Counted from the stretch's first letter, positions 25,642 to 34,811 are shown. The stretch: 64,000 nt of DNA from Verrucomicrobiota bacterium (GCA_025360015.1 JANYCZ010000064.1:124001-188000); one strand, 5' to 3'. Program-made: numbers and translations. Notes: generated by a model not told the origin, from the sequence alone.

Positions 25642-26583
25642 TCACGGCTGATTCTTGCATAGGGCCTCGTCCAGCCCGTGCAGGCATTTGACCCATTGAA
25701 TGGCTTCATCGGGCAGCAGCGCGCGATAGCCATCCGAGGCACGACCACCCACAATGAAGCGCATCGTTGGCGGCAGCAGCTCGCGCATGCGGCGCAGCTT
25801 TTCCACGATGACCGCGCAGTTCTCCGGATACACCACGCTCAGCGCCACGGCCGTGGCATGCCGGGCGATGGCGCAGGCGGCGATTTCTTCCACGGGCAGA
25901 TTGGGGCCGAGGTAGGTCACATACCAGCCCATGTCACGTGCGGAGGCGGCGACGATCAAAGCCCCGAGCTCATGCAACTCCCCTGAAGGTGTGGCCACCA
26001 CGAGCTCGGGTGCATGCACGGGCGTCTGACAGCCTGGCACCGGCGTAAGGAGCAGTTCGCGAATCACCGCGGTGGCGATGTGTTCGTGGCTCGGGCGCAT
26101 CACGCCATGCTGCCAGTTGCTGCCGATTTGAACGATGAGCGGGCAGATCACCTGATGCAGCATGCCGCGCTGGCCGAGTTGCAGCCTTGCCTGGAGCAGT
26201 ACGCGGCGCAGGCCCTCACAGTCATAGCGTTTCGAGGCGGCGATGGCGGCCTCGATGAACTGCTCCGGCCCCTCCAAATGACTCTGCTGCTGCGCGAGAT
26301 CATCGGCGGGTACGGACGTCGTCGGATCCGCAGGAATGACCATCACGCTTTTAGCCAGCTCCTCCAGCTCCGCAGTGCCAAGCCGAGCCACTCCGCCGAT
26401 GCGGTGGCCATTCTCTGTGAGCATCTTCAGCAGTTTCAGCCGCTTCACCGCCTCATCACAGTACATGCGGCGGTTCGTGCCAGTGCGGCTGGGGCTCAAG
26501 GCACTGTAGCGCCTCTCCCAGATGCGGATGACATGCTGGCTGAGGCCGCTGAGCTTGCTGGCGAGCTGGATAGGACAGGGCAT
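25642..26583 (-). CDS. MerR-type, B12-binding light-sensor-like regulator (CarH/LitR type)
   Basis: The start is ATG 26583; the upstream extension is not protein-like. The 313-aa protein has an N-terminal MerR-type winged helix (LASKLSGLSQHVIRIWERRYSALSPSRT, residues 7-34), a helical bundle (about 105-185) and a cobalamin-binding Rossmann domain (about 190-310). In the bundle Trp157, Glu167 and His168 in NWQHGVMRPSHEH reproduce the spacing of Trp131, Glu141 and His142 of Thermus CarH. In the Rossmann part His204 in SGELHELG matches the lower-ligand His177. This is the adenosylcobalamin photoreceptor arrangement, in which dark tetramers repress and light releases DNA. The residue after the Trp is Gln (His132 in CarH), with a His one place further on. 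It diverges from the SpmA-SpmB gene with a palindrome between them. Confidence 0.85.
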   Translation of the reverse strand: MPCPIQLASKLSGLSQHVIRIWERRYSALSPSRTGTNRRMYCDEAVKRLKLLKMLTENGHRIGGVARLGTAELEELAKSVMVIPADPTTSVPADDLAQQQSHLEGPEQFIEAAIAASKRYDCEGLRRVLLQARLQLGQRGMLHQVICPLIVQIGSNWQHGVMRPSHEHIATAVIRELLLTPVPGCQTPVHAPELVVATPSGELHELGALIVAASARDMGWYVTYLGPNLPVEEIAACAIARHATAVALSVVYPENCAVIVEKLRRMRELLPPTMRFIVGGRASDGYRALLPDEAIQWVKCLHGLDEALCKNQP

Positions 26584-26620
26584 TGACGAAAGGTAGGGGC
26601 AGTTGCCACTTGAGGCTGGC

Positions 26621-26636
26621 GTAGAAACGTTTACGC
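26621..26636. promoter_or_regulatory. Near-palindrome between regulator and SpmAB genes
   Basis: GTAGAAACGTTTACGC has a perfect 8-bp core AAACGTTT (26625-26632) with partly matching flanks (GTA ... TAC-like). It lies in the 101-bp divergent region between the MerR-B12 start (26583) and the SpmAB start (26685), the usual place for an autoregulatory operator. The assignment is inference from position and symmetry. Confidence 0.35.
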
Positions 26637-26684
26637 ATTGCCGCCGCATCTGGCTACCACGTTGTCACACATTCCGCCACAGCA

Positions 26685-28109
26685 ATGCTGAACTACATTT
26701 GGGCCACCCTCCTCTTTATCGGACTTCTCGTCGCTGGACTGGTCGGTCGCGTATCTGGAGATGCCAGTGTCATCGACGCCGCCATGAAGGGTGCTGAAAA
26801 GGCCGTCATGGGCATCGCCCTGCCGCTGGCGGGCATGATGATGTTCTGGCTCGGGGTGCTGCGCCTGCTGGAAAAAGCGGGCGTGCTGGAGGCCGTGGTG
26901 CGACTGCTCTCCCCCCTGCTGCGCCGCCTGTTTCCCGACGTGCCTACCGGCCACCCGGCCATGAGCGCCATGGTGATGAACCTCTCCGCCAACATGCTGG
27001 GCCTCTCCAACAACGCGACACCACTGGGGCTCAAGGCCATGGGCCACCTGCAGGAGCTCAATCCGCACAAGCAGAGCGCCAGCAATGCGATGATCACCTT
27101 TCTCGCCCTCAATACGGGTGCCTTCACGCTCATCCCCATGACGGCGATGAATTTCCTCAATGCCGCCGGAGTGAGCCACAGCTTCCGCGTCATCGTACCC
27201 ACCATCCTCGCCACCGCGTGCGCCTCCGTGGCGGCGGTTGTAGCGGCGAAGAGCTTTCAGCGCCTGCCCGGTTTCGTGGCCCAACCCGATGAAGTCGTCA
27301 CCGAAACCCAGAGCACCGCAGCCAAACCTGCGGGCATCACCCGCAAGGCCAAGTTCTGGCTCACCCTGCTCGGCACCCTGTTCATCGGCGTCTCCGCACT
27401 CGAACTGGGTCCTCCCAACTGGCGGCAGACCGTGCTGGATCAAACCGGCCTGTCCGTTGTATTGGCCCAATCCGCCCAGCGCAAAGCCGAGGCGGAGAAG
27501 ACCCTCGCTTTAAAAAAGGAGGAAGCGAAAGCCGCCGCTGTGACGCAGGTGAAGGTGGAGCCGCCCGTGTGGCGTCGTGTCATGGATGGTGCCTCAGGCC
27601 TGGCCATTCCCGCGATCCTCATTCTGGCCGTCGGTGTGGCCTGGGCGCGCGGCGTGAAGGTGTACGAAGAGTTTGTCGATGGTGCCAAGGAAGGCTTTCA
27701 GGTGGCCGTGCGCATCATGCCCTACCTCGTGGCCATGCTGGCCGTACTGGCGATCCTGCGGGAGTCGGGCGCATTTCAACTGCTGGAATACCTCCTCGCC
27801 CCCGTGCTGAACATGCTCGGCTTCCCGGTGGAGCTGCTCTCGCTCGCCCTCATGCGACCCCTCAGCGGCTCCGGCGCGCAGGGCATCCTCAACGAGATCC
27901 TCACGCGGCCTGATCTGAGCGAGATGGTGAAGTTCACCGCCGGCATCCTCTACGGTTCCACCGAGACCACCTTCTACGTGCTGACCGTCTATTTCGGCAG
28001 CGTCGGCATCCGCCGCTTTCGCCACGCCCTCCTCGCCGGCCTCACCGCAGACTTTGTCGGCATGGTGGCCGCCGTGTTCTTTGGGCGGCTGTTGTTTGCG
28101 TTCATTTGA
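26685..28109 (+). CDS. SpmA-SpmB fusion, nucleoside-recognition (Gate) membrane protein
   Basis: This 474-aa integral membrane protein combines two halves that are separate genes (spmA, spmB) in Firmicutes. The N-terminal half has MNLSANMLGLSNNATPLGLK and FLALNTGAFTLIPMTAMNFL. The C-terminal half has MRPLSGSGAQGILNEIL and YGSTETTFYVLTVYFGSVGI. The halves are joined by a charged helix (QRKAEAEKTLALKKEEAKAA). Multiple hydrophobic spans are visible in both parts. SpmA and SpmB affect spore-core dehydration in Bacillus; in non-sporulating bacteria the fused form is of unknown function and is placed in the nucleoside-recognition superfamily, so transport is a guess. It may be under control of the adjacent B12 regulator. 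No Shine-Dalgarno is visible. Confidence 0.88.
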   Translation: MLNYIWATLLFIGLLVAGLVGRVSGDASVIDAAMKGAEKAVMGIALPLAGMMMFWLGVLRLLEKAGVLEAVVRLLSPLLRRLFPDVPTGHPAMSAMVMNLSANMLGLSNNATPLGLKAMGHLQELNPHKQSASNAMITFLALNTGAFTLIPMTAMNFLNAAGVSHSFRVIVPTILATACASVAAVVAAKSFQRLPGFVAQPDEVVTETQSTAAKPAGITRKAKFWLTLLGTLFIGVSALELGPPNWRQTVLDQTGLSVVLAQSAQRKAEAEKTLALKKEEAKAAAVTQVKVEPPVWRRVMDGASGLAIPAILILAVGVAWARGVKVYEEFVDGAKEGFQVAVRIMPYLVAMLAVLAILRESGAFQLLEYLLAPVLNMLGFPVELLSLALMRPLSGSGAQGILNEILTRPDLSEMVKFTAGILYGSTETTFYVLTVYFGSVGIRRFRHALLAGLTADFVGMVAAVFFGRLLFAFI

Positions 28110-28209
28110 GTGGTCAGGCAGCCCCCTGACTTCCACATACTCTCCCCCGACTTCCGGCTTGATTGGCATGCATGCTGCGTACTTTCCCGCCCCTCTTCGT
28201 CCCTTTCCC

Positions 28210-29472
28210 ATGAAAATCCTCACCGCGCTGCTCCTGCTCGCCGTCGCAGTTCACGCCGCTGATCTCATCGAGCACGCCCGCGCGCATGCCGATGGCAAAG
28301 CCGCCTTCAGCTTTGACGCCAGCGCCTGGAGCGATGCCGAAGCCACGCGCCACCTGCCCATTGGTGTGTTTGATTCCGGCATCGGCGGACTCACCGTGCT
28401 GGAGGCGCTGCTGACGCTGGACGCTTTTCACAACGACACCCTGCAGCCCGGTGCGGATGGGGTGCCCGACTTTGCCCAGGAGCGCTTCATCTACTTGGGC
28501 GATCAGGCCAACATGCCCTACGGCAACTACTCCGCCGTCAATCGCACCGACTACCTGCGCGAGCTCATCGTGAAGGACGCCGTCTTTCTGCTCGGCCGCC
28601 GCACATGGACCGCTGCGGGCACTGAGCCGCAGTTTAACAAACCTCCGGTGAAAGCCATCGTCATCGCCTGCAACACCGCCACAGCCTACGGCCTCGAAGA
28701 CATCCGCAAGGCCGTCGCCGCCTGGAAGGTGCCCGTCATCGTGGTCGGCGTGGTGGAGGCTGGTGCACGCGGCGTTTTGGAATCCAAGGTCACAGGCGGC
28801 ATCGGCGTCCTCGCCACCGTCGGCACCTGCGCCAGCAAAGTGTACCCGCGCACTATCGCCAGCACCCTGGGCCGCGCAGGCCAGAGCGTGCCCGTCATCG
28901 CCCAGCAGGGCAGCGCCACCCTGGCCGGTGCCATTGAAGGCGACGCCGCCTTCCCCGACTCCGTAGCCGTCTACGCCCTGAAGGAAGCACGCGCTTTGAC
29001 CGAAGCCTACCGCGCTGAGAAACCCACCGCGCCGCTGCAAACCATCGTCCTCGGCTGCACGCACTACCCGCTCGCCAAAGAAGAGATCGACACCGCCTTC
29101 ACCGCGCTAAGGCAGGATGCTGCCTTACACGATCTCATCGCCGAGCACCGCACCTTTGTGAATCCCGCCGAAGCCACCGCCCGCGAGCTCTTCCGCGAAC
29201 TCGCCCAGTCAAAGCTCCGCCTCAAGCCCGGCGAAGTCTGCACCCTCGAACACGGTCTCTTCTACCTCTCCGTCCCCCGCGTCGAAGAAGTCGGCATCCA
29301 GCTCTCCGGTGATGGCAGCCTCGACAAAGATTACAAATACTCCCGCAGCCCCGGCCAGCTCGATTTTGAAGATACCAAGAACGTGCCGCTCACTCCGGCG
29401 CTGATTCCCGCGAACAGCGCGAAGCTGGTGAAGGAGAGATTGCCGGCGGTGTGGAAGGCGCTGAGCCGGTAA
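28210..29472 (+). CDS. Exported glutamate-racemase (MurI) homologue
   Basis: The start is ATG 28210 (MKILTALLLLAVAVHAADLI), which begins an evident signal peptide; the longer upstream frame overlaps the SpmAB gene in another frame. The 420-aa product contains all key aspartate/glutamate racemase blocks: GVFDSGIGG (Asp55), LGDQANMPYGNY, the first catalytic Cys154 in IACNTATAYG, and the second Cys283 in VLGCTHYPLAKEEI. Ordinary MurI is cytosolic and about 265 aa. This protein is longer, with an inserted stretch (TLDAFHNDTLQPGADGVPDF, HGLFYLSVPRVEEVGIQLSG) and an extended C-terminus. Both cysteines are kept, so racemase-like chemistry on an amino acid or a related substrate in the periplasm is plausible. 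No neighbour explains it. Confidence 0.85.
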   Translation: MKILTALLLLAVAVHAADLIEHARAHADGKAAFSFDASAWSDAEATRHLPIGVFDSGIGGLTVLEALLTLDAFHNDTLQPGADGVPDFAQERFIYLGDQANMPYGNYSAVNRTDYLRELIVKDAVFLLGRRTWTAAGTEPQFNKPPVKAIVIACNTATAYGLEDIRKAVAAWKVPVIVVGVVEAGARGVLESKVTGGIGVLATVGTCASKVYPRTIASTLGRAGQSVPVIAQQGSATLAGAIEGDAAFPDSVAVYALKEARALTEAYRAEKPTAPLQTIVLGCTHYPLAKEEIDTAFTALRQDAALHDLIAEHRTFVNPAEATARELFRELAQSKLRLKPGEVCTLEHGLFYLSVPRVEEVGIQLSGDGSLDKDYKYSRSPGQLDFEDTKNVPLTPALIPANSAKLVKERLPAVWKALSR

Positions 29473-29508
29473 GTAATGGGAAACAGGCCAGGATCGGGAA
29501 CGCCATGT

Positions 29509-32500
29509 TCATTTCCTGCGGCGCCTAAGCAGCAGAGCGATGCCGCCAAATAGCATCAACACTCCCCGCGCAGGCTCTGGCACCGCCACAATCGTCAGCG
29601 TGAGCGCGCCCGCATCCATCAGGCTGCCGATCTGCCAGAGGCCGATGCTGCTAATGTCAGGCAGATCGAGATTGCCCTCGTTGCCCGCGGCATTGGCTCC
29701 GGTGCGGAAGTTGGTGCCGGTGCTGAAACCGTTGAGAGTCAGCACGCCGCTCCAGTCGAGGAGTGTGAATGAATCGCCAATGGCAGCGGTGTAGCCGGTG
29801 CCGTTGACGAGAATGCTGCCGTTGCTGCTGAGGGTGAGGGCTCCGGTGATGTTGATCATGTCGGCAACCAGATTTGCACCTGCGGTGGAGCCGGTGATCT
29901 GGAGTTCCGCGACGGTCGTGCTGGTCACGGGGGAAAAGATCAGGTCATGGGTGTTCAGTGTGCCGATGCCCACGCCGCTGCTGTCGCCGGGTTTGATTTC
30001 GCCAAGAATGACGGAGGTGCTGCCTTGAACCATGCCAGTGCCTGCCAGCACGGCAGTCGCGCCATTGACGGTCATTGCGCCAGCTCCGCTCTGGCCGGAG
30101 CCGGAGATGCCGACCTGCAAGGTGCCCGCACTCACCGTGGTGGCGCCGGCGTAGGTGTTGACTCCTGTCAGCGTGGTGGTGCCAGCGCCCACTTTGGTCA
30201 GACCACCGCTGCCTGAAACCACGGCATTGACCGCGAGACTACCACTGCCGCCCACGCTGGAATCCGTGGCAAGATTGACGGTGGTGACGTTGGCGGTCGC
30301 GGTGGCCGTGCCGCCGCTGATGCTCACATTGGGTGTGGTGGTGTAGCCGCCGCCTGGGGCGTCGATAGTCACACCATTCAGCACAAAACTGTCATTGACG
30401 GCTGCGGTGGCTCCGGCTCCACCGGTGATGCTCACCGTGGGCAGCGCGGTGTACCCAGTGCCTGGATTCACGATGTTAAAGCCGACCAGCGTGAAACTGG
30501 TCGTATTGGCTGTGGCCGTCGGAGCCGTGGTGCCAGAGGCGAGTACCGTGCCGCCGGTAAAGGTCACCGTCGCCGCGCCGACATAGCCGCTGCCTGGACT
30601 GGTGACGGTGATGCTGATCACCTTGCCGGTGCCATCGAGGTTGGCCGTGGCAGTGGCGGCGACGCCGTTGGTCATGAAGCCGTTGGTCAAGGTGACGGTG
30701 GGGGCGACGGTGTAAGTCCTGTCGCCGCTGATCACCGCAAAAGTGGCTGCGGTCACTCCCAGGGAGGGAGTCACCACCGCGCCCGTGCCACCGCCGCCCG
30801 TGACGGTGACGACGCCATTGCTGCCGGTAAAACCGGAGCCGCCACTGGTCACCGTGAAAGTGCCAGCGCCGAGCCCCAGCTGAGCCGTGGCATTGGCACC
30901 CGAGCCGATAGCGGGAGCATCAATCGTGACGGCGGTGGCCGCTGCCGACCATCCAGTCGTGGTCACAGCGGAAAAGCTCAATGAGGCCACCCCACTGCCA
31001 ATGCTGGCGGCGGTGGCGCTGTTGTTCACCAAGGCCCCCGCTCCGGACACTCCCGTGCCATTCAGGGTGATGACCTCCTGCACGTTGGACTGGCCATTGA
31101 GATCAAGCGTGGCTCCTGCATTGACCGTGGTGCCGGAAGCACCGGCAGCAAGAGAGGCCCCGCCGCTGCCAAGAGCGTTGGCATTCCCCAGCACAAGGGT
31201 GCCCTGGTTCACGTTGGTGGCACCGTTGAATGTGTTGGCCCCAGAGAGGACGAGTGAACCGGAGCCGTCCTTGATGAAGCCGAGGTTGTTGCTGGCGTTG
31301 GTGTTGTTTGCGCCAGCGCCACCCAGTGTGCCGCCATAGGTCTGGGAGCCAGAAGCGACGTTCACGTCAAGCAGGCTGGTGGCCGTGGCGCTGCCACCGA
31401 TGACTGCATTCGCGGTGCCGGTGCCGGCCGTGGTCAGTCCGGCGATGGTTTGTGAAAACCCATTGAGCTGCAGTATGCCTGACGTGGTGCCGGTGCCGAG
31501 GGTGACACTTGTGCCGGTGGGCAGGCGGTCATTGCCCAGATCGATTTTCAATGTGCCGTTCTCCACAAGTGTGCTGCCGCTGTAGGTGTTGTCACGCGCA
31601 GTCAGGGTCAGCAAGCCGTTGCCTGTTTTATCCAGACCGCCCGTGCCGGTGATATTGCCGGAGATGATCAGTTGAGACAGGCTGCCTGCAGCCGTGCCGT
31701 TTTCGACCTGAATGCGTGACGTGGTCTGCAGCGCGATTTCGTTGCTCATGGTGGACAGGGGGTCCGTGCCAGCCCCGGAGCCAGCAATGGCCGGAGTCTG
31801 GTCCGTCAGCCGGATCGCACCATTGCCACCGAAGCCGTTGCCGCTGATGAGAAAGCGGCCCCCGCTGATGATGTTGAAGGTGCCGATGCCGTCGTCAATG
31901 ATGTTGTACGTAGCACCGTCATTCACGGTGATGCCGGCCACGCTCTTCAACTGATTGCTGGTCAAGGTCAGGCTGCCGTCTCCGACCACGATGCTGCCGC
32001 TGAAGCTGCTTGAATTTCCTCCCACGTTCCAGGCACCGATGCCGAGCTTGGTGACGGTGCCCGTGCCATTGAATCCATTGCCAGAGAAGCCAAATCCAAC
32101 GGCAAAGTTAAAGGTGGCACCTGCAGGACCGACCGTGATGACGTGCCCGGTGGTGGCGGCGACACTCCCAAGCGTGCCGCTCGCCAGCAGGAGCGTGCCA
32201 CCATTGATGGTGATGCCCGTGGTGGCTGTCCCCAGATTGGCCGAGGCGGTGACGGAGAGCGTGCCGCCGTTGACGATGGTGTTGCCAGTGTAGGTGTTCG
32301 TGCCAGTGAGCACCAGGGTACCGCTGCCGGACTTGGTGAGATTGGTGCCGCTGATGTTGGCATTGATCGTCAGTGTCGAAGCACTCTGCTGCTGCACGAT
32401 CAGCTCCCCCGTCGAAGGTGTGATGACACCGCGCTTGCTCGTCGTGCCAATGCTCGTGGTTCCTGCCGTGGACGCCACCAGGATGCCGCCGCTTTCGAGC

Positions 32501-34467
32501 GTCAGCGTGTCGGCAGCGGCAGTGAAAACGACTGCGGAGGTGCCCGTCAGCCGCAGCGTGCTGGTGGTCGCTCCACCGCTGGCCAGGGTGGTGCTCGCGA
32601 CGCTAAGGCTGGTGTTCAGGCCAGTGGCGAAGGAAGCGGCATAGCTGCCGAGGGCGGCGATGTTTCCTGCGCCATCGTTCACGGCCCAGTCATTGAGCTT
32701 GTAGGTGGCGTAGGGTCCCAAAATACCCGCACTGTTATTGGTCGTGGTGGTGGTGATGCCGGCCCCTGCATTGGTCGGATTGAAGTCCACCGTCGCGCCG
32801 GTGTTGCGCGTGATCGCGCCCAGGATCAGGCTGGCGGTCTGGCCGCTGCCGCTGGTCACGGTGATGCGCCCGCCCGCACCCAGCGGTGTCGCGCTGTTGC
32901 CGAGCGTGAGGCCGTTGACCGTTTGCGCTGAACCGGCGCTGCTGCTGCCTGTGAGAGTGAGAGAGCCACCGCTCAGGGTCAGTGCGGCCGTGGCACTCAG
33001 CTTCTGGCCGTTGTTCGTGGCGTCGTCCAGCAGCAGGGTTCCGGCACTGATCGTCGTCGCACCGGTGAAGGTGTTGGAGCCGCGCAGCGCCACCGTACCG
33101 CCCCCCGTCACCGTCAGCGTGTCCGTGACTCCCGTGGCCGAGGTGGCCCGCAGGATGCCGCCGGTAAACTCCACGGTTCCCCCGGTTGCCGCTGTCAGCG
33201 TGACGCCCTTGGCTGCCGCGCTGTTGGTGCCCAGAATGACATTACCGCTGTAGGTCACCGTACCGGAGGCATTGATCCCGCCCACGGTGATGACGCCGGT
33301 ATTGCCGGTCTGCACGCGGATGTTTCTGCCGATGTTCACTCCCGCAGTATCACTCACCAGCGTGGCAAGACTGCTGCCACTGGTATTTCCCACCAGCACG
33401 TCTGAAGTGGCGTTCCCCAAGGCCCCGACTGCTCCGCTGGGAGCATTGGCAGAGACGATCAGGCGGCCAGCGGTGATCGAGGTGGCTCCGGTGTAGTCAC
33501 TCGCCGCTCCTGAGAGCACCAAGGTGTGGGTCGTCCCCGCCACGGTGATGTTGCCGGCAGTGCCGGTGAGTTTACCACTAAAGACATAGTACCCTGCGGC
33601 GGACGGGCTGATGCCGACCGTCGTGCGGATGGTTCCCGCGCCAGAAATGGCTCCAAAGGATTCAGGATTGTTGTTGAAGTCGAACGTGGCACCACTGAGC
33701 ACATTGAGGACGGCGGTGCTTGAGAAAATCCCCCCAGCCGTACTCCCGCTGAAAGTCACCGTGCCCGTGCCGCCGATGTTGTAGGTCACGTTGTTGAGCA
33801 AACCCATGTTGCCCATGGTGAAAGTGCTGGCCGTCGGATTGTTGTTGATGAGGTTCAGCACCACGCCGGTATTGGTGCCGGCGCTGGTATAGAGAGCGCC
33901 GTCAGCCAGTGAAATCACACCTGTGCCGGAGTTGGTGAAGGTCTGTTTTGTGCCATTGGTAAAGGTCTGCGTGCCGCTGAACACAAGAGTGCCGGAGCCG
34001 GAGTTGGACACCGCGGTGTTGGCATCCCAGAGGATCGGCGCAGAAATGGTGGCGCTACCAGCACCGGTGAGCGCGAGGGCGGGCAAGGCTGCCCGGCTGG
34101 AGTTCACGAAGTCCAGCGCATTGGTGGTTGGCGAACCCGCCAGTGTGACCGTACCCGCCGTGCTGCCGAACAACAGTTGATTCAACGTGAAGTTGCCGAT
34201 GTTGTTGGTGGTGGTGTAGCTCGAACCACCTCTAAAGACGAGTGCGGTCGAACTGTCGCTGACTGGCACACTCGCAGGAGCCCAGTTGCCACTGGTGTTC
34301 CAGTTTCCCGCAGTCGTATTCCAGACAGACTGAGCGCTTGCTCGGGAGGATAAGATCAAAGCCAGACCGCAAAGGGCAAAGCTGGGCAGCAGCAAGAGTG
34401 ACGCACAATGACGGCGGGACGCCGTCAGGCGGCGTGCGACGGCCGCTTGAGAACAAAGATAGGACAT
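29509..34467 (-). CDS. PEP-CTERM protein of autotransporter-associated beta-strand repeats
   Basis: The start is ATG 34467, which gives a long signal peptide with an extended basic n-region (RRLTASRRH) before LLLLPSFALCGLALILSSRASAQ cut into two runs. The 1,652-aa mature protein is a beta-helical array: an opening VWNTTAGNWNTSGNWAP module, then many units of the type GLTKVGAGTTTLTGVNTYAG followed by ATTVSAGTLQVG (PF12951 style). The C-terminus is VPEPARGVLMLFGG followed by IALLLRRRRK, a PEP-CTERM sorting signal (motif, membrane helix, Arg cluster) implying exosortase processing, not an autotransporter barrel. Residues encoded by 30285-30945 form a different repeated module. It should be secreted and surface- or matrix-bound. 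Function is unknown; related proteins are numerous in Verrucomicrobiota. Confidence 0.9.
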   Translation of the reverse strand: MSYLCSQAAVARRLTASRRHCASLLLLPSFALCGLALILSSRASAQSVWNTTAGNWNTSGNWAPASVPVSDSSTALVFRGGSSYTTTNNIGNFTLNQLLFGSTAGTVTLAGSPTTNALDFVNSSRAALPALALTGAGSATISAPILWDANTAVSNSGSGTLVFSGTQTFTNGTKQTFTNSGTGVISLADGALYTSAGTNTGVVLNLINNNPTASTFTMGNMGLLNNVTYNIGGTGTVTFSGSTAGGIFSSTAVLNVLSGATFDFNNNPESFGAISGAGTIRTTVGISPSAAGYYVFSGKLTGTAGNITVAGTTHTLVLSGAASDYTGATSITAGRLIVSANAPSGAVGALGNATSDVLVGNTSGSSLATLVSDTAGVNIGRNIRVQTGNTGVITVGGINASGTVTYSGNVILGTNSAAAKGVTLTAATGGTVEFTGGILRATSATGVTDTLTVTGGGTVALRGSNTFTGATTISAGTLLLDDATNNGQKLSATAALTLSGGSLTLTGSSSAGSAQTVNGLTLGNSATPLGAGGRITVTSGSGQTASLILGAITRNTGATVDFNPTNAGAGITTTTTNNSAGILGPYATYKLNDWAVNDGAGNIAALGSYAASFATGLNTSLSVASTTLASGGATTSTLRLTGTSAVVFTAAADTLTLESGGILVASTAGTTSIGTTSKRGVITPSTGELIVQQQSASTLTINANISGTNLTKSGSGTLVLTGTNTYTGNTIVNGGTLSVTASANLGTATTGITINGGTLLLASGTLGSVAATTGHVITVGPAGATFNFAVGFGFSGNGFNGTGTVTKLGIGAWNVGGNSSSFSGSIVVGDGSLTLTSNQLKSVAGITVNDGATYNIIDDGIGTFNIISGGRFLISGNGFGGNGAIRLTDQTPAIAGSGAGTDPLSTMSNEIALQTTSRIQVENGTAAGSLSQLIISGNITGTGGLDKTGNGLLTLTARDNTYSGSTLVENGTLKIDLGNDRLPTGTSVTLGTGTTSGILQLNGFSQTIAGLTTAGTGTANAVIGGSATATSLLDVNVASGSQTYGGTLGGAGANNTNASNNLGFIKDGSGSLVLSGANTFNGATNVNQGTLVLGNANALGSGGASLAAGASGTTVNAGATLDLNGQSNVQEVITLNGTGVSGAGALVNNSATAASIGSGVASLSFSAVTTTGWSAAATAVTIDAPAIGSGANATAQLGLGAGTFTVTSGGSGFTGSNGVVTVTGGGGTGAVVTPSLGVTAATFAVISGDRTYTVAPTVTLTNGFMTNGVAATATANLDGTGKVISITVTSPGSGYVGAATVTFTGGTVLASGTTAPTATANTTSFTLVGFNIVNPGTGYTALPTVSITGGAGATAAVNDSFVLNGVTIDAPGGGYTTTPNVSISGGTATATANVTTVNLATDSSVGGSGSLAVNAVVSGSGGLTKVGAGTTTLTGVNTYAGATTVSAGTLQVGISGSGQSGAGAMTVNGATAVLAGTGMVQGSTSVILGEIKPGDSSGVGIGTLNTHDLIFSPVTSTTVAELQITGSTAGANLVADMINITGALTLSSNGSILVNGTGYTAAIGDSFTLLDWSGVLTLNGFSTGTNFRTGANAAGNEGNLDLPDISSIGLWQIGSLMDAGALTLTIVAVPEPARGVLMLFGGIALLLRRRRK
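30285..30945 (-). repeat. Glycine-rich GSGY module array inside the beta-strand-repeat protein
   Basis: The encoded protein leaves the usual repeat and reads several copies of a pattern like VTSGGSGFTGSNGVVTVTGG, VTSPGSGYVGAATVTFTGG, VNPGTGYTALPTVSITGGAG and DAPGGGYTTTPNVSISGG. Each copy is G-x-G-(F/Y) followed by a short beta strand with SITGG or TFTGG. It is a tandem about 50-aa module, inserted between a beta-helix layer and the following GGLTKVGAG unit. Copies are related but not identical at DNA level. Confidence 0.7.
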
Positions 34468-34483
34468 GGGGGTCCGTCCCCAT
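34466..34483 (-). promoter_or_regulatory. Hairpin covering the start codon of the 1,652-aa protein gene
   Basis: ATGGGG-GTCCGT-CCCCAT is a perfect 6-bp inverted repeat whose right arm on the coding strand (CCCCAT) contains the AT of the start codon. The left arm carries the only purine-rich stretch (GGGGA) that could serve as a ribosome binding site. In mRNA this would hide both, suggesting translational control. The structure is seen; the role is inferred. Confidence 0.35.
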
Positions 34484-34811
34484 AAGCAACCGCATTCACT
34501 CCAGCCATCACTGCGTGGTGACCTTATTGTTGCAATAAACAGCTCATTGCCAATCATTCACGACACCTGGGCAACGAAATCGTCACCACAAACTTTGCAT
34601 GTAGCGTAACCCTCCGCGCTGAAACCAGGATCAAGTTTAAGCATGCGGACGAAAACACACAATTCATGCTTTCCTGCCCCCTCTTGAGAGCCAGTCCTCT
34701 CTCTTCCAGCCGCCTCAAATCTTTCAAGGGCATCAAAACCGGTGCAGCGAATTGGTTGCCTATGGCTCAGGGGGTGCTACCCTCGCTACCCCCCTCCCCT
34801 CAAAACTGCCC
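34484..34811. other. Divergent gap between the beta-strand-repeat gene and typA
   Basis: This 328-bp region contains no supportable gene. It must hold promoters for both divergent genes; I could not settle on -35/-10 elements. The 60 bp before typA are C-rich on the coding strand (GCTACCCTCGCTACCCCCCT) and lack a Shine-Dalgarno sequence. Confidence 0.5.
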
